64,000 nt of DNA, from contig NZ_JXQC01000003.1 of NCBI RefSeq assembly GCF_001305965.1, forward strand, positions 620,001 to 684,000. Reading direction: 5' to 3'. A program made the translations under genes and the position numbers. The notes under the pieces are model-generated. The model was not told the DNA's origin. It did no database searches and was given only the letters and a program-made list of their open reading frames with translations. The stretch is from Erythrobacter sp. SG61-1L. Its GTDB lineage: Bacteria; Pseudomonadota; Alphaproteobacteria; Sphingomonadales; Sphingomonadaceae. Of the stretch, positions 27,992 to 37,837 are shown piece by piece (position 1 is the stretch's first letter; every line of letters starts with the position of its first letter).

Positions 27992-29295
27992 CAGGCGGCT
28001 TTTTCCGCGCGGAACAGCAGCAGCGCCAGCCATGCCGAGACGAGGCACATTGCCGCGCTCAGCAGCAATTGCTCGGTCAGTGGAACCTTGATTGCGCTAA
28101 GCCCTGCGGCCAGCAGCGCGCCGCCCACCATGGCGCCCGAATTGACGATGTTGTTGGCAGCCACCGTGCGAGCGGCCTGACCGGGATCGACCTTGGTGGT
28201 GAGGAAGGCGTAGAGCGGCACCACGAACATGCCGCCCGCAATCGCGATCAGCAGCAACATGCCCAGCACAGCGAAGGCCAGCGGATGGGACAGGAACTCG
28301 GACACGCCCATCAGTTGCGTTCCAGTAGTGCTGGCCTGCCATGCGCGGCACACGAACCAGAAACCTGCCACGAAGATGCCCATCACGATCACCGATGCAG
28401 GGGCATAGCGGGCGGAAACCCGACCCTTGAGCAGGGCATTGATCGAAACGGAACCGGCAGCCACGCCGATGGAGAACATCACCAGGAACAGGCTGGCCAC
28501 TTCCTTGGTCGCCAGCAGCACGTTCTTGGCCAGCGGTGGGAACTGGATGAACAGCACCGCCCCGATGGTCCAGAAGAAGCTGATCGCCATGATCGCCAGG
28601 AACACTTCGCGTTCGTGCATGGTGTTGCGGATGAGATCGATCGAGGACCGGATCACGTTTCTGTCGATCGGCTGCTTCTCGCCAACAGGTTCGGCGGAGG
28701 GCACTTGGCGGCTGGTGAAATAGCCGACAATTGCCGTGAAGACCACGACCGCCGCTGCCCACTCGACCGGAATCCAGCCTGCCAGAATCGTACCGAACAG
28801 GATCGCGATATATGTGCCCGCCTCGACGAGGCCGGTGCCGGCCAGCACTTCATGCTTTTCGAGGTGTTGTGGCAGGATCGCGTATTTGATCGGGCCGAAG
28901 AAGGTCGAATGGATGCCCATCGCGAACAGGGCAGCCAGCATAAGCGGGATCGCCAGCGTGTGGGTCATGAAACCATGCCATGCCAGTACAAGCCCGGCCG
29001 CGCCGCACAGCATGATGAAGATTTCCGCCATCTTCACCGCGCGGATGATCCGCGCCTTGTCGCGCATATCGGCAAGCTGGCCGGAAAGCGCTGACAGGAG
29101 GAAGAAGGGCAGGATGAACAGGCCCGAGGCGATCGCGCTGAACTGCGCTTCGGCCGCTTCGGAATTATAGACGCTGTAAACGACAAACAGCACCATGGCG
29201 TTCTTGAACAGATTGTCGTTGAACGCGTTCAGGAGCTGAGTGACGAAAAGCGGCAGAAAGCGCCTTTGCCTCAGCAGATGCGTTGTCGTGGTCAT
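27985..29295 (-). CDS. MFS transporter, lysophospholipid transporter LplT-like
   Basis: A 436-residue major facilitator protein with 12 predicted helices. The N-terminus (FLPLFVTQLLNAFNDNLFKN) and the segment FFGPIKYAILPQHL match the LplT/Aas-N family, which flips lysophospholipids inward for re-acylation. The acyltransferase half (Aas) is neither fused nor adjacent. It faces the phospholipid gene pgsA across a 145-base divergent spacer, which fits a lipid role but does not prove it. Confidence 0.85.
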   Translation of the reverse strand: MTTTTHLLRQRRFLPLFVTQLLNAFNDNLFKNAMVLFVVYSVYNSEAAEAQFSAIASGLFILPFFLLSALSGQLADMRDKARIIRAVKMAEIFIMLCGAAGLVLAWHGFMTHTLAIPLMLAALFAMGIHSTFFGPIKYAILPQHLEKHEVLAGTGLVEAGTYIAILFGTILAGWIPVEWAAAVVVFTAIVGYFTSRQVPSAEPVGEKQPIDRNVIRSSIDLIRNTMHEREVFLAIMAISFFWTIGAVLFIQFPPLAKNVLLATKEVASLFLVMFSIGVAAGSVSINALLKGRVSARYAPASVIVMGIFVAGFWFVCRAWQASTTGTQLMGVSEFLSHPLAFAVLGMLLLIAIAGGMFVVPLYAFLTTKVDPGQAARTVAANNIVNSGAMVGGALLAAGLSAIKVPLTEQLLLSAAMCLVSAWLALLLFRAEKAACA

Positions 29296-29440
29296 TCAGC
29301 CCCGGCGAGCAGCCTCTCGTTGCAACGGACCTCTAGCGGCATAGGCAGGGGGGACAAGGGGCAATCGGCATTTTCGCACAAGACGGGCCTGCTCGCGCCT
29401 CTGGCACAACGGCATCGCAGGCCCTAAAGGGGCATACGTC

Positions 29441-30007
29441 ATGCTCACTCTGCCCAACATCCTGACCCTGTCGCGCATCGTGGCGCTACCCCTGCTGGCG
29501 TTCCTTCTGTGGTGGCCGGGATGGGCGACGGGCTATGGCCTTGCCTTCGTTCTCTACTGCCTGATGGGCATCACGGACTATTTCGACGGCTATCTCGCCC
29601 GTTCCAGCGGCACGGTCTCCAAGCTGGGCATCTTCCTCGATCCCATCGCGGACAAGATCATGGTGGCGGTGGTCATCCTCGTGCTTACCGCTCAGGGTGG
29701 GCTGCGGGGGCAGGTTCTGGGCGATTTTCACGTGATCGCCGGGCTGATCATCCTCGTGCGCGAGATTGCGGTTTCTGGCCTGCGTGAGTTTCTGGGCGGG
29801 CTGCAGGTCTCCGTCCCGGTCTCCAAGCTCGCCAAGTGGAAGACGACCTTCCAGCTCGTGGCGCTTGGCGCGCTGATCCTTGCGGGAGCGCTGCCCGGCC
29901 AGCCTTGGATTCACCTCGTTGGTCTTGCCAGCCTGTGGGGCGCGGCGATCCTGACGGTAATTACCGGCTGGGATTATCTGCGCGTTGGCATCAAGCACAT
30001 GGACTGA
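29441..30007 (+). CDS. pgsA: CDP-diacylglycerol-glycerol-3-phosphate 3-phosphatidyltransferase
   Basis: Makes phosphatidylglycerol-phosphate from CDP-DAG (the CdsA product). The 188-residue membrane protein carries the CDP-alcohol phosphotransferase signature DYFDGYLAR with D46, D49, then D67 and D71 (FLDPIAD). Its N-terminus MLTLPNILTLSR is typical of PgsA. Length is normal. Confidence 0.96.
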   Translation: MLTLPNILTLSRIVALPLLAFLLWWPGWATGYGLAFVLYCLMGITDYFDGYLARSSGTVSKLGIFLDPIADKIMVAVVILVLTAQGGLRGQVLGDFHVIAGLIILVREIAVSGLREFLGGLQVSVPVSKLAKWKTTFQLVALGALILAGALPGQPWIHLVGLASLWGAAILTVITGWDYLRVGIKHMD

Positions 30008-30031
30008 GCGGCTGGCGCTCGTCGCGCTCAG
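30004..30031. terminator. Dyad joining convergent pgsA and DUF2721 stops
   Basis: CTGAGCG (30004-30010) pairs with CGCTCAG (30025-30031) around a 14-base loop. As at 27971-27991, the two TGA stop codons (30005-30007 plus strand, 30028-30030 minus strand) lie opposite each other in the stem. No T-run. Confidence 0.35.
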
Positions 30032-30543
30032 CCCTCGCGTTCGTTTTCCCGGCTCTCGATCTTGCGCGAGATGCGGCGCGTGTCGTCGAGGGAGCGGGTG
30101 GCGAGACGCGTTTCCAGCAGGAAGGACAGCAGCCCGCCGAACACCATCGCCATGGCCGCGATCCAGCAGAGCGCTACATAGGTGCCCATCGGCGGCTTCA
30201 CGAAGGCGCTGACGAACATCAGCGTGACCACCAGACAGATCAGCAGCGCGGCGGCAGTGCAGAAATTGATCGAGATATGCGAGAATTTGCGCCGCTTGCG
30301 CAGCACGGGAAGCTGGCCGATCTCCTCGTCGGGAATACCGTCTTCCTCGCGCTGTTCCAGCATGTGGACCCGCTCGACGATCCAGGTCAGCCGCTGGTTC
30401 ATCACGTTGAGATAGGCGCCGATGGCGGCGAGCAGGAAGGCCGGGGTAAGCGAAAGCTGCACCATTTCCTGCACGCGCGCGGTGCTGGATGTGCGGGCGA
30501 GCAATTCGCCGGCAAGGGTGGCAGAGGTCAGATAGAGTTCCAC
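30028..30543 (-). CDS. DUF2721 family membrane protein
   Basis: A 171-residue protein with an N-terminal hydrophobic segment (about 31-46) followed by NQRLTWIVERVH, a charged middle, and two closely spaced helices (about 96-115 and 120-143), the DUF2721 layout. Function unknown. The start is GTG (30543) with no in-frame ATG before the first helix. Sits downstream of the ArsR-SRPBCC gene on the same strand with a 62-base gap. Confidence 0.8.
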   Translation of the reverse strand: MELYLTSATLAGELLARTSSTARVQEMVQLSLTPAFLLAAIGAYLNVMNQRLTWIVERVHMLEQREEDGIPDEEIGQLPVLRKRRKFSHISINFCTAAALLICLVVTLMFVSAFVKPPMGTYVALCWIAAMAMVFGGLLSFLLETRLATRSLDDTRRISRKIESRENEREG

Positions 30544-30605
30544 GCCCGCTACCTAGCCCTGCGCCCTGCCGCGTTCAACTGAACCCGGCAGGGCTGACTG
30601 ACGGA

Positions 30606-31385
30606 TCAGGACGCCGGGGCGTATTCCGGCTGCAATTCGAACGCCGCGCCGGTTTCCACCAGCGTCTTGAGGCGGGAAAGGGTTTCCGGCCAGCCGCCGG
30701 TTACCTGCCGGCTGGTGGCTGTGTCGCCGCCGAAATCGTCATGCGTCAGCACCAGTTTGCATGCCTCGCCGGCCAGCTGGACGATCTCCCAGGTCACGCG
30801 CGAAGGCTTGTCCGCCGCCACTTCGGGCGACCAGCTGGCGTGGAAGGTCATCACGAGGCGGGAAGGGGGAACCAGTTCCAGGATTTCCCCTGCGATCACC
30901 ACCCGGTCTGCCATGAGGAATTCGATGGACCCACCCACGCGCCATTGGGTGCGCGAAGCCATGTTGAAGTGCTGGTAGAGCGGGGTCTTCTCGTCGTCGG
31001 TCAGGATGTCCCAGACGGATTGGGCCGTGGCGCGGATGTAGATTTCATAGACGTGGGTAGGGCCGTTCATGTCCTTGTCCTTTGTTTCCGCCTGTCGCTT
31101 GAGCGCGGTCATCGTGTCCAGAAAGGGCTCGGCATAACGCGAGATCCATCGCTTCCCGACCTGACGGATGGGGACGGGATTGAGGTAATGCAGCTTTTCG
31201 CGCCCCACCTTTCGGGTGGTGACCAGCCCGGCTTCTTCCAGAATTCTGAGATGTTTCATCACCGCGAAGCGGGTGACCGGCAGCAGCCGCTCAAGCTCGC
31301 CCAGCGTCTGGCCGTCACGTTCGAACAGGCTGTCCAGCAAGGTGCGCCTGCTGGGATGGGCCAAAGCGTCGAACACGGCGTCCAT
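30606..31385 (-). CDS. ArsR-type repressor fused to an SRPBCC (AHSA1-like) domain
   Basis: A 259-residue fusion. Residues 1-95 form an ArsR winged helix (FDALAHPSRRTLLDSLF, then LPVTRFAVMKHLRILEEAGLV). Residues about 105-245 form an SRPBCC/AHSA1 START-like domain (YEIYIRATAQSVWDILTD, later VTGGWPETLSRLK). In most genomes these two domains are encoded by adjacent genes; here one chain should sense a ligand with the SRPBCC pocket and control DNA binding. The ligand is unknown. The ATG at 31385 is chosen because the alternative GTG at 31415 lies inside the operator-promoter. Confidence 0.88.
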   Translation of the reverse strand: MDAVFDALAHPSRRTLLDSLFERDGQTLGELERLLPVTRFAVMKHLRILEEAGLVTTRKVGREKLHYLNPVPIRQVGKRWISRYAEPFLDTMTALKRQAETKDKDMNGPTHVYEIYIRATAQSVWDILTDDEKTPLYQHFNMASRTQWRVGGSIEFLMADRVVIAGEILELVPPSRLVMTFHASWSPEVAADKPSRVTWEIVQLAGEACKLVLTHDDFGGDTATSRQVTGGWPETLSRLKTLVETGAAFELQPEYAPAS

Positions 31386-31393
31386 GCATCGCT

Positions 31394-31422
31394 TGATATG
31401 TGACCTTATGGTCACCTGTCAA
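31394..31422 (-). promoter_or_regulatory. Operator-promoter of the ArsR-SRPBCC gene
   Basis: Minus strand: consensus -35 TTGACA (31417-31422), 17-base spacer, -10-like ATATCA (31394-31399). A perfect palindrome GTGACC-N4-GGTCAC (31400-31415) fills the spacer. This is an autorepressor layout. The -10 lies only eight bases before the ATG at 31385, predicting a leaderless or near-leaderless mRNA. Confidence 0.7.
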
Positions 31423-31430
31423 GCGAGTGG

Positions 31431-32327
31431 CTAACCGGCGCGCAGTTCCTCGGCCAGCAGGCGGAATTCGTCGGAACGGGGGGAATTGCGGCGCCACACC
31501 AGCGCGATCTCGCGGCTGGCATTGACCGACTTGAGCGGCCGGGCGACTACGTGAGTGCCGTGCAGGATGCTGGCCTGAATGGCCATTTCGGGCACGATAG
31601 TGATGCCAAGGCCGTTATCGACCATCTGCACCAGCGTATGGAGCGATGTGCCGATCATGGTCGCGCTGGCGCGCAGTTCCGGGCGGTTACAGGCCGCCAG
31701 CGCATGTTCCTTCAGGCAGTGCCCGTCTTCCAGCAGTAGCAGGCGTCCTTCGTCGATCAGCGAAGGCGGCACTTCCGCCGGGGGATCGCGCGGATCGTTT
31801 TCCGGGAAGGCTGCATAGAGCCGGTCCTGCCCGAGCGATTCGATTTCTACTTCACCGGTGGCGAATGGCAGGGCGAGCAGCACACAGTCGGCCCGGCCAT
31901 GGTGGAGCGATTCGATGGCTGCGCCGCTCGGCTCCTCGCGCAGGAACAGCTTCAGCTGCGGGCGTTCCTTGCGCAGGCGCGGCAGGATGCGCGGCAGCAG
32001 GAAGGGGGCGATGGTGGGGATCACGCTCATGCGCAATTCGCCGGCCAGCGGCTTTCCGGCGGACTGGACCAGATCGGCCAGTTCCTCGGCCTCGCGCAGC
32101 AGGCGGTGCGCCTTTTCGACTACCGCATTGCCCAGCGGAGTGAAGCGCACCACGCGGCGGCTGCGTTCCACCAGCGTTACGCCGAGCAGTGATTCCAGTT
32201 CGCGAATGCCTGCCGAAAGAGTGGACTGGGAAACGAAACAACTATCCGCCGCGCGCCCGAAATGGGCATGTTCATGCAGCGCGACCAGATATTGCAGCTG
32301 CTTGATGGTGGGCAGATAGGTGCTCAT
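31431..32327 (-). CDS. oxyR: LysR-type hydrogen peroxide regulator OxyR
   Basis: A 298-residue LysR regulator with N-terminal HTH (AADSCFVSQSTLSAGIRELE). The substrate domain contains LLLLEDGHCLKEHALAAC, where C204 and C213 match the redox pair C199/C208 of E. coli OxyR in context and spacing. It should activate peroxide-defence genes upon disulfide formation; no katG/ahpC is nearby. AAAGGACTAGG precedes the ATG. It lies 12 bases after rnd on the same strand, so may be cotranscribed. Confidence 0.9.
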   Translation of the reverse strand: MSTYLPTIKQLQYLVALHEHAHFGRAADSCFVSQSTLSAGIRELESLLGVTLVERSRRVVRFTPLGNAVVEKAHRLLREAEELADLVQSAGKPLAGELRMSVIPTIAPFLLPRILPRLRKERPQLKLFLREEPSGAAIESLHHGRADCVLLALPFATGEVEIESLGQDRLYAAFPENDPRDPPAEVPPSLIDEGRLLLLEDGHCLKEHALAACNRPELRASATMIGTSLHTLVQMVDNGLGITIVPEMAIQASILHGTHVVARPLKSVNASREIALVWRRNSPRSDEFRLLAEELRAG

Positions 32328-32339
32328 CCTAGTCCTTTA

Positions 32340-33533
32340 TCACTCCGCCGCGACCTCCACGGTCACCACTTCTTCAACGCGCGTCATCTTGAGGCGGCCC
32401 TTTTCCACGGCGAAGGCCAGGCGGCCTTCCACCAGTTCAAGGGCATCGCGTCCGAAAATCTCGAAGCGCCAGCCTTCCAGGATCGGCAGGTCGCGCAGAC
32501 CGGCGGCCAGCGATTCCAGCTCGTCCGAGCGGGTCAGCAGACGTGCGGCCACGTCAATCTCGCGAGCGCGGATTTTCAGGAGCAGCTTGAGCAGGTCGGC
32601 CACAAGGGCGCCTTCCTTGCCGAGTGGCGCGCCGCGCTGGGGCTTCTCAGGCATTTCGTCGGAAGGCAGCGCCTCTGCATTCTTGAGGATGCGCATCAGG
32701 CGCTTGCCGATTTCATTCTCGCGCCACGCGCCGGAAAGGCCGCGCACCTTGGCGAGGTCTTCCTGCGACTTGGGCGGATGGCTGGCGAGATCGGCCAGAG
32801 TTTCGTCGCGCATGATGCGGCCTCGCGGAATGTTCTTGTCCTGCGCTTCGATCTCGCGCCAGGCGGCCAAGTCTTTCAGGCGACCCAGCACCACCGGATT
32901 GCGGGAAGGTGCGCGGATGCGGCGCCAGAGCTGGCCGGGATCGTTGCGGTAATTTTCCGGATCGGCGAGCTTCTCCATCTCGGCATCGAGCCATGCGCCC
33001 CGGCCGGTCTTGATCAGCTTTTTGAGGATCTTGGGGAAAATCCGCGAGAGGAACGTCACGTCGCCGATGGCATATTCGATCTGCCGTTCGGTCAGCGGGC
33101 GGCGGCTCCAGTCAGTGAAGCGGGCGCCCTTGTCGATCTGCGTGCCCAGCCATGCTTCCACCAGATTGGCATAGCCGATCTGTTCGGACTGGCTGATGGC
33201 CATCATCGCGATCTGCGTGTCGAAGATGGGATGCGGGGTCTTGCCGGTGAGGTTGTAGATGATTTCCACATCCTGGCTGCCGGCGTGGAATACCTTCAGG
33301 ACTTCCTCATTTTCGGTGAGGAGTTCCAGTAGCGGGCCAAGGTCGATACCGGGCGCCATCGGGTCGATGGCGGCAGCTTCCTTGTCATCGGCGATCTGCA
33401 CCAGGCACAATTCCGGCCAATAGGTGTTCTCGCGCATGAATTCGGTGTCGACGGTGACGAAATCGGCAGTCGCGAAGCGGGCGCAAAGGGCGGCCAGTTC
33501 CTCGCTCGTCGTGATAAGGTCGTGTATCTTCAT
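32340..33533 (-). CDS. rnd: Ribonuclease D
   Basis: 3'-5' exoribonuclease for tRNA and other stable RNA maturation. The 397-residue protein has the DEDDy motifs: VDTEFMRE (Exo I), FHAGSQDVE (Exo II) and YAIGDVTFL (Exo III, Y and D), then an HRDC domain (about 210-290). The reading frame stays open far upstream, antisense to aspS, but the conserved protein begins at ATG 33533 ([13 protein letters not shown]). Confidence 0.95.
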   Translation of the reverse strand: MKIHDLITTSEELAALCARFATADFVTVDTEFMRENTYWPELCLVQIADDKEAAAIDPMAPGIDLGPLLELLTENEEVLKVFHAGSQDVEIIYNLTGKTPHPIFDTQIAMMAISQSEQIGYANLVEAWLGTQIDKGARFTDWSRRPLTERQIEYAIGDVTFLSRIFPKILKKLIKTGRGAWLDAEMEKLADPENYRNDPGQLWRRIRAPSRNPVVLGRLKDLAAWREIEAQDKNIPRGRIMRDETLADLASHPPKSQEDLAKVRGLSGAWRENEIGKRLMRILKNAEALPSDEMPEKPQRGAPLGKEGALVADLLKLLLKIRAREIDVAARLLTRSDELESLAAGLRDLPILEGWRFEIFGRDALELVEGRLAFAVEKGRLKMTRVEEVVTVEVAAE

Positions 33534-33577
33534 TGCGACATTTCTTTGCGGGCGCCTTGCGGATGGCCCTTGGTGGT

Positions 33578-33650
33578 GGCCCCGGCTGGGGCCTGCGGCT
33601 TGACAAAATGGCGGCCTTCGCCTCAAGGGCCAGCCCGGCTGGCTGACCCT
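33578..33650 (+). other. Structured leader upstream of aspS
   Basis: The 168-base spacer between divergent rnd and aspS contains two hairpins: GGCCCC/GGGGCC (33578-33593, tetraloop) and a 9-bp stem with one mismatch (33626-33650). A TTGACA lies between them, but no convincing -10 follows. No known riboswitch class recognised. Confidence 0.3.
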
Positions 33651-33701
33651 CGGGCCGCGGCTTCCCCCTGCCTTATTGATGGCCGAATGGAAAGAGATTC
33701 G

Positions 33702-35483
33702 ATGCACCTTTATCGCACTCACACCTGTGCAGCGCTCTCCGGCGCGAATGTCGGCGAGACTGTGCGCCTGTCTGGCTGGGTGCATCGCAAGCGCGATCAC
33801 GGCGGCGTGCTGTTCGTCGATCTGCGCGACCATTACGGCATTACCCAGATCGTGGCCGATGAAGACAGCCCGGCTCTGGCAGTGCTGGATGGCCTGCGTC
33901 TGGAAAGCGTCGTCACCATCGATGGCGAAGTGAAGGCCCGCAGTGCGGGCACCGTGAATTCGAACCTTTCGACCGGCGAGATCGAAGTATTCGCGCGCGG
34001 CGTTACGGTGCAGAGCCGCGCCGAAGAACTGCCGATGCCGGTGGCCGGGGAGCAGGAATATCCCGAGGATATCCGCCTGCGCTATCGCTTCCTCGACCTG
34101 CGTCGCGACACGTTGCACGCCAATATCGTGAAGCGCACGAAGATCATTTCCGACATGCGCCGCAAGATGGAAAATATCGGCTTCACCGAATATGCGACGC
34201 CGATCCTGACGGCCTCCTCGCCCGAAGGCGCGCGTGACTTCCTCGTGCCCAGCCGTATCCATACCGGCAAGTTCTACGCGCTGCCGCAGGCACCGCAGCA
34301 GTACAAGCAGCTGCTGATGGTGGCGGGCTTTGACCGTTACTTCCAGATCGCGCCCTGCTTCCGCGACGAAGATCCGCGCGCAGACCGTCTGCCGGGCGAA
34401 TTCTACCAGCTCGACCTCGAAATGAGCTTCGTCACGCAGGAAGAAATCTGGGAAACGATGGAGCCGGTGCTCCAGAGCGTGTTCGCCGATTTCGCCGAAG
34501 GCAAGCCGGTCACCCCGGCCGGTGAGTTCCGCCGCATTCCGCACGCCCAGTCGATGCTGGATTACGGTTCGGACAAGCCCGATCTGCGCAATCCGCTGAT
34601 CATCAAGGACGTGACCGAACACTTCGTGGAATCCGGCTTCGGCATCTTTGCCGGCATCGTTAGCAATGGCGGCGTGATCCGCGCGATCCCGGCGCCGGGC
34701 GCAGGTGCAGGCAGCCGCAAGTTCTTCGACGACATGAATAACTGGGCACGCGGCGAAGGCTTCTCCGGCCTTGGCTACATCAACATCAAGGATGGCGTCC
34801 CCGGCGGCCCGATCGCCAAGAACCATGGCGAGGAAAAGACCGCTGCGTTGATCGAGGCGCTCGGCCTTGGCCCGAACGATGGCGTGTTCTTCGCCGCCGG
34901 CAAGGAAGAGCAGGCGGCCAAGCTGGCCGGTCTGGCCCGTATCCGCACTGGCGAACAGCTGGACCTGATCGACAAGGACCGCTTCGAACTGTGCTGGATC
35001 GTCGACTTCCCGTTCTACGAATGGGACGAAGACAACAAGAAGGTCGATTTCGCGCACAACCCGTTCTCGATGCCGCAGGGCGGGATGGACGCGCTGGAAA
35101 ATCAGGACCCGCTGACCATCAAGGCCTATCAGTACGACCTCGTCTGCAATGGCTATGAAATCGCGTCCGGCTCGATCCGTAACCAGTCGCCTGAACTGAT
35201 GGTCAAGGCCTTCGAAATGGTGGGCCTGACCAAGCAGGACGTGGAAGATCGCTTCGGCGGCCTTTACCGCGCATTCCAGTATGGCGCCCCGCCGCACGGC
35301 GGCATGGCTGCCGGTGTGGACCGTATCGTGATGCTGCTCTGCGGCGCGCAGAACCTGCGCGAAGTGGCGCTGTTCCCGATGAACCAGCGCGCGGAAGATC
35401 TGCTGATGGGCGCGCCGACCCCGGCTGAGCCGAAGCAGCTTCGCGAACTGGGCGTGCGCATTGTGGAGCAGCCCAAGCAGTGA
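33702..35483 (+). CDS. aspS: Aspartyl-tRNA synthetase
   Basis: Class IIb synthetase of 593 residues: OB-fold anticodon domain (starting [16 protein letters not shown], with [20 protein letters not shown]), motif 2 [10 protein letters not shown], the bacterial GAD insertion, and motif 3 around [11 protein letters not shown]. If the organism lacks AsnRS it would be non-discriminating, but that cannot be seen here. ATG 33702 has GAAAGAGA upstream; an ATG at 33687 is possible. Confidence 0.96.
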   Translation: MHLYRTHTCAALSGANVGETVRLSGWVHRKRDHGGVLFVDLRDHYGITQIVADEDSPALAVLDGLRLESVVTIDGEVKARSAGTVNSNLSTGEIEVFARGVTVQSRAEELPMPVAGEQEYPEDIRLRYRFLDLRRDTLHANIVKRTKIISDMRRKMENIGFTEYATPILTASSPEGARDFLVPSRIHTGKFYALPQAPQQYKQLLMVAGFDRYFQIAPCFRDEDPRADRLPGEFYQLDLEMSFVTQEEIWETMEPVLQSVFADFAEGKPVTPAGEFRRIPHAQSMLDYGSDKPDLRNPLIIKDVTEHFVESGFGIFAGIVSNGGVIRAIPAPGAGAGSRKFFDDMNNWARGEGFSGLGYINIKDGVPGGPIAKNHGEEKTAALIEALGLGPNDGVFFAAGKEEQAAKLAGLARIRTGEQLDLIDKDRFELCWIVDFPFYEWDEDNKKVDFAHNPFSMPQGGMDALENQDPLTIKAYQYDLVCNGYEIASGSIRNQSPELMVKAFEMVGLTKQDVEDRFGGLYRAFQYGAPPHGGMAAGVDRIVMLLCGAQNLREVALFPMNQRAEDLLMGAPTPAEPKQLRELGVRIVEQPKQ

Positions 35484-35572
35484 TAGCCCTCCGTTCCTGA
35501 CGGAGCGGAGGAGGTTGCGTTGCGGATCAAGGCGTTGCCCGGGATGTTTGCGCCCGCAAGCGGCGACGGGCC

Positions 35573-36472
35573 GTGGCCTACACGCTGACCGACGATGACC
35601 GGACGCTGGGCGAAGCCCTGCGCCGGATCGCGGGCGAGCAGATTCGCGAAGCTCTGGACGCTGTAGAAGACGGTCATCCCGCCAAGGCGGTTCACGAGGT
35701 CAGGCGCCGCACCAAGACGCTGCGTGGCCTGATCCGTCTGATGCGCACCGGCTTTGACGAATTCGCCGATGCCGATGGGGCGATCCGCGCCATTGCCCAT
35801 CCCTTGTCCGACGTGCGCGATGCCAAGGTGATGCTCGATACGCTGGAGGTATTGGCGGATCAGGCGGCGGGCAAGGCCGCGCGGCATATGCTCAAGCGTA
35901 TCCACAGCCATCTGGCTTCGGAGCGGGAGGCCGAGCGGGAGGCAGAGCGGGTGGACGATCTGCTCCGCAAGTCGCGCGACCGGCTGCGCGCACTGGCCTC
36001 GCGCGCGGAATTCTGGTCCGTCGATGGCGAGGGCTGGCGCGTGGTCGGCGAAGGCGCGGCCATCACCTATGGCCACATGCTGAAAGACGGCGCGCGCGCC
36101 CTGTCCAGAGGCAGGCCGAAGGACTTCCACGAACTGCGCAAGCATGTCCGCTATCACTGGTGCCATGCCCGCCTTCTGGGCGGCCTGTGGCCCGAGGCGA
36201 TGGAGGCACGGGCGATGGTGGCGGACGATCTGGCCCATACGCTGGGCCATCATCACGATCTGGCAGTGCTGACTGCCCGGCTGGTGAGGGACGGCATCCA
36301 TTTCGGCACGGGCGAGGAGCTTGCACCGGTCTTCGCACTGGCGGAGCGGGAAAGTGCCGCCCTGGAAAGCCGGGCAAGGCTGTTGTGCGGAAGGTTGCTG
36401 GCAGAGAGCGGCGAGGCCTTCACAGAGCGCTGGCACGCCCTGTGGAAGGCATGGGAGGCGACACGCAGCTAG
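35573..36472 (+). CDS. CHAD domain protein
   Basis: A 299-residue all-helical CHAD protein with the histidine pattern of the family: AVHEVRRRTKTLRGLIRLM near residue 40, FHELRKHVRYHWCHARLL near 190, and GHHHDLAVL near 228. CHAD domains bind polyphosphate and often partner CYTH enzymes; no CYTH gene is adjacent. The start is GTG (35573) with a weak ribosome site, 89 bases after aspS. Confidence 0.85.
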   Translation: MAYTLTDDDRTLGEALRRIAGEQIREALDAVEDGHPAKAVHEVRRRTKTLRGLIRLMRTGFDEFADADGAIRAIAHPLSDVRDAKVMLDTLEVLADQAAGKAARHMLKRIHSHLASEREAEREAERVDDLLRKSRDRLRALASRAEFWSVDGEGWRVVGEGAAITYGHMLKDGARALSRGRPKDFHELRKHVRYHWCHARLLGGLWPEAMEARAMVADDLAHTLGHHHDLAVLTARLVRDGIHFGTGEELAPVFALAERESAALESRARLLCGRLLAESGEAFTERWHALWKAWEATRS

Positions 36473-36490
36473 CGCGCCGCCCCGGCCGGA

Positions 36491-37615
36491 TCAGGCGAGT
36501 TCTGCCAGAGAAGCGGGATCGAACCCCAACAGGTGATCGAAGTCGCCGGTTTCGACCTTGGCCGTCCAGCGCGCGTCGGTAAGCAACGCGCGACCGACCG
36601 CGATCAGGTCGAACTCGTCACGCTCCATACGTTCGACAAGCTTGTCGAGCGGCGAGACTTCCGAACCCTGACCGGCAAAGGCGCCGAAGAACTCGCCAGA
36701 AAGGCCGACCGATCCGACGCTGATGGTCGGAACGCCGGTGATCTTCTTGGCCCAGCCGGCGAAGTTGAGACCGTTCTCGCCGTCGATTTCGGGGAATTCC
36801 GGTTCCCAGAACCGACGCTGCGAACAGTGGAGAATATCGGCCCCGGCGCTAACCAGCGGGGCGAGCCAGGCCTCCATTTCCTTGGGATCATTGGCGAGGC
36901 GGGCGGTGTAATCCTGCTGCTTCCACTGGCTGAGGCGCAGGATTACCGGAAACTCAGGGCTGACCGCCGCGCGGATCGCGGCCACGACTTCCGCCGCGAA
37001 GCGGGAGCGTTCGGCAATGCTCGCCCCGCCGAAGCGGTCGGTGCGTTCATTGGTGCCGGACCAGAAGAATTCGTCGATCAGATAGCCATGGGCGCCGTGA
37101 ATCTCGACCGTATCGAAGCCTAGCCGTTCCGCATCGGCGGCGGCCTTGGCAAAGGCCGCGACCGTGTCGGCAATGTCTTCCTCACTCATGGCCACGCCGC
37201 GCGGTTTGCCCGGGGCGAGCAGGCCGGAAGGGCTTTCCACCGGGCTGGACGGTTCCCAGCCGCTGCCGGTCATCGTCGAACCGGTGTGCCAGATTTGCGG
37301 GCCCATCTTGCCGCCGGCCTCGTGAACCGCGTCAATCACGCCTTTCCAGCCGGCCAGAGCTTCTTCGCCGTGGAAAAAGGGAATGCCCGGATCGTTGCGC
37401 GAGGCCGGACGGTCGATCACCGTGCCTTCAGACAGGATCAGGCCCACGCTGCCTTCCGCGCGGCGCCGGTAATATTCGGCATTGGCCTTGCCGGGAATGC
37501 CTTCCGGTGCCTTGGTCCGCGTCATCGGTGCCATCACGATGCGGTTCTTCATTTCCAGCGATTTGAAGCGGAAAGGGCGGAAAAGTGCGGCGGTGGAAGG
37601 GGTGGGGGTGGTCAT
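36491..37615 (-). CDS. Old Yellow Enzyme family NADH:flavin oxidoreductase
   Basis: A 374-residue FMN-dependent TIM barrel of the OYE family (NRIVMAPMTRTKAPEG at the N-terminus, QIWHTGS, the active-site loop EIHGAHGYLIDEFF, and a late VGRALLTDARW). It reduces alpha,beta-unsaturated carbonyls or nitro groups; the true substrate is unknown. The ATG at 37615 gives the family N-terminus; upstream in-frame sequence lies in the spacer before acpP. Confidence 0.9.
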   Translation of the reverse strand: MTTPTPSTAALFRPFRFKSLEMKNRIVMAPMTRTKAPEGIPGKANAEYYRRRAEGSVGLILSEGTVIDRPASRNDPGIPFFHGEEALAGWKGVIDAVHEAGGKMGPQIWHTGSTMTGSGWEPSSPVESPSGLLAPGKPRGVAMSEEDIADTVAAFAKAAADAERLGFDTVEIHGAHGYLIDEFFWSGTNERTDRFGGASIAERSRFAAEVVAAIRAAVSPEFPVILRLSQWKQQDYTARLANDPKEMEAWLAPLVSAGADILHCSQRRFWEPEFPEIDGENGLNFAGWAKKITGVPTISVGSVGLSGEFFGAFAGQGSEVSPLDKLVERMERDEFDLIAVGRALLTDARWTAKVETGDFDHLLGFDPASLAELA

Positions 37616-37837
37616 GGGGGGAAGGCTCCGAAGAGTTGAGGTGCGCATCGTAGGTATGGCGCGAAACGGGGCGTTCAAGGTGGGCGATGCGGCAAGCATT
37701 GGTTTGGCCCCGTGAAGCAGGGATTGCGGGTTTCCCCCCTTCCGTTGCGGCAGGTTGGCCCATGGCACTTGCCAGCGCGCGCGGGCTTCTTTAGGGGCGA
37801 AGGCCGAGAGATTAACGTTCCTTTGAGAGGGATTTCC

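Noticed and set aside
28069-29094. 341-residue plus-strand open frame in the MFS gene
   Set aside because: Antisense shadow; the minus-strand protein has 12 helices and family motifs.
33534-35297. Very long minus-strand open frame continuing rnd antisense to aspS
   Set aside because: The frame is open because of GC-rich codon bias in aspS. Conserved RNase D begins at 33533 and the upstream translation has no homologous look.
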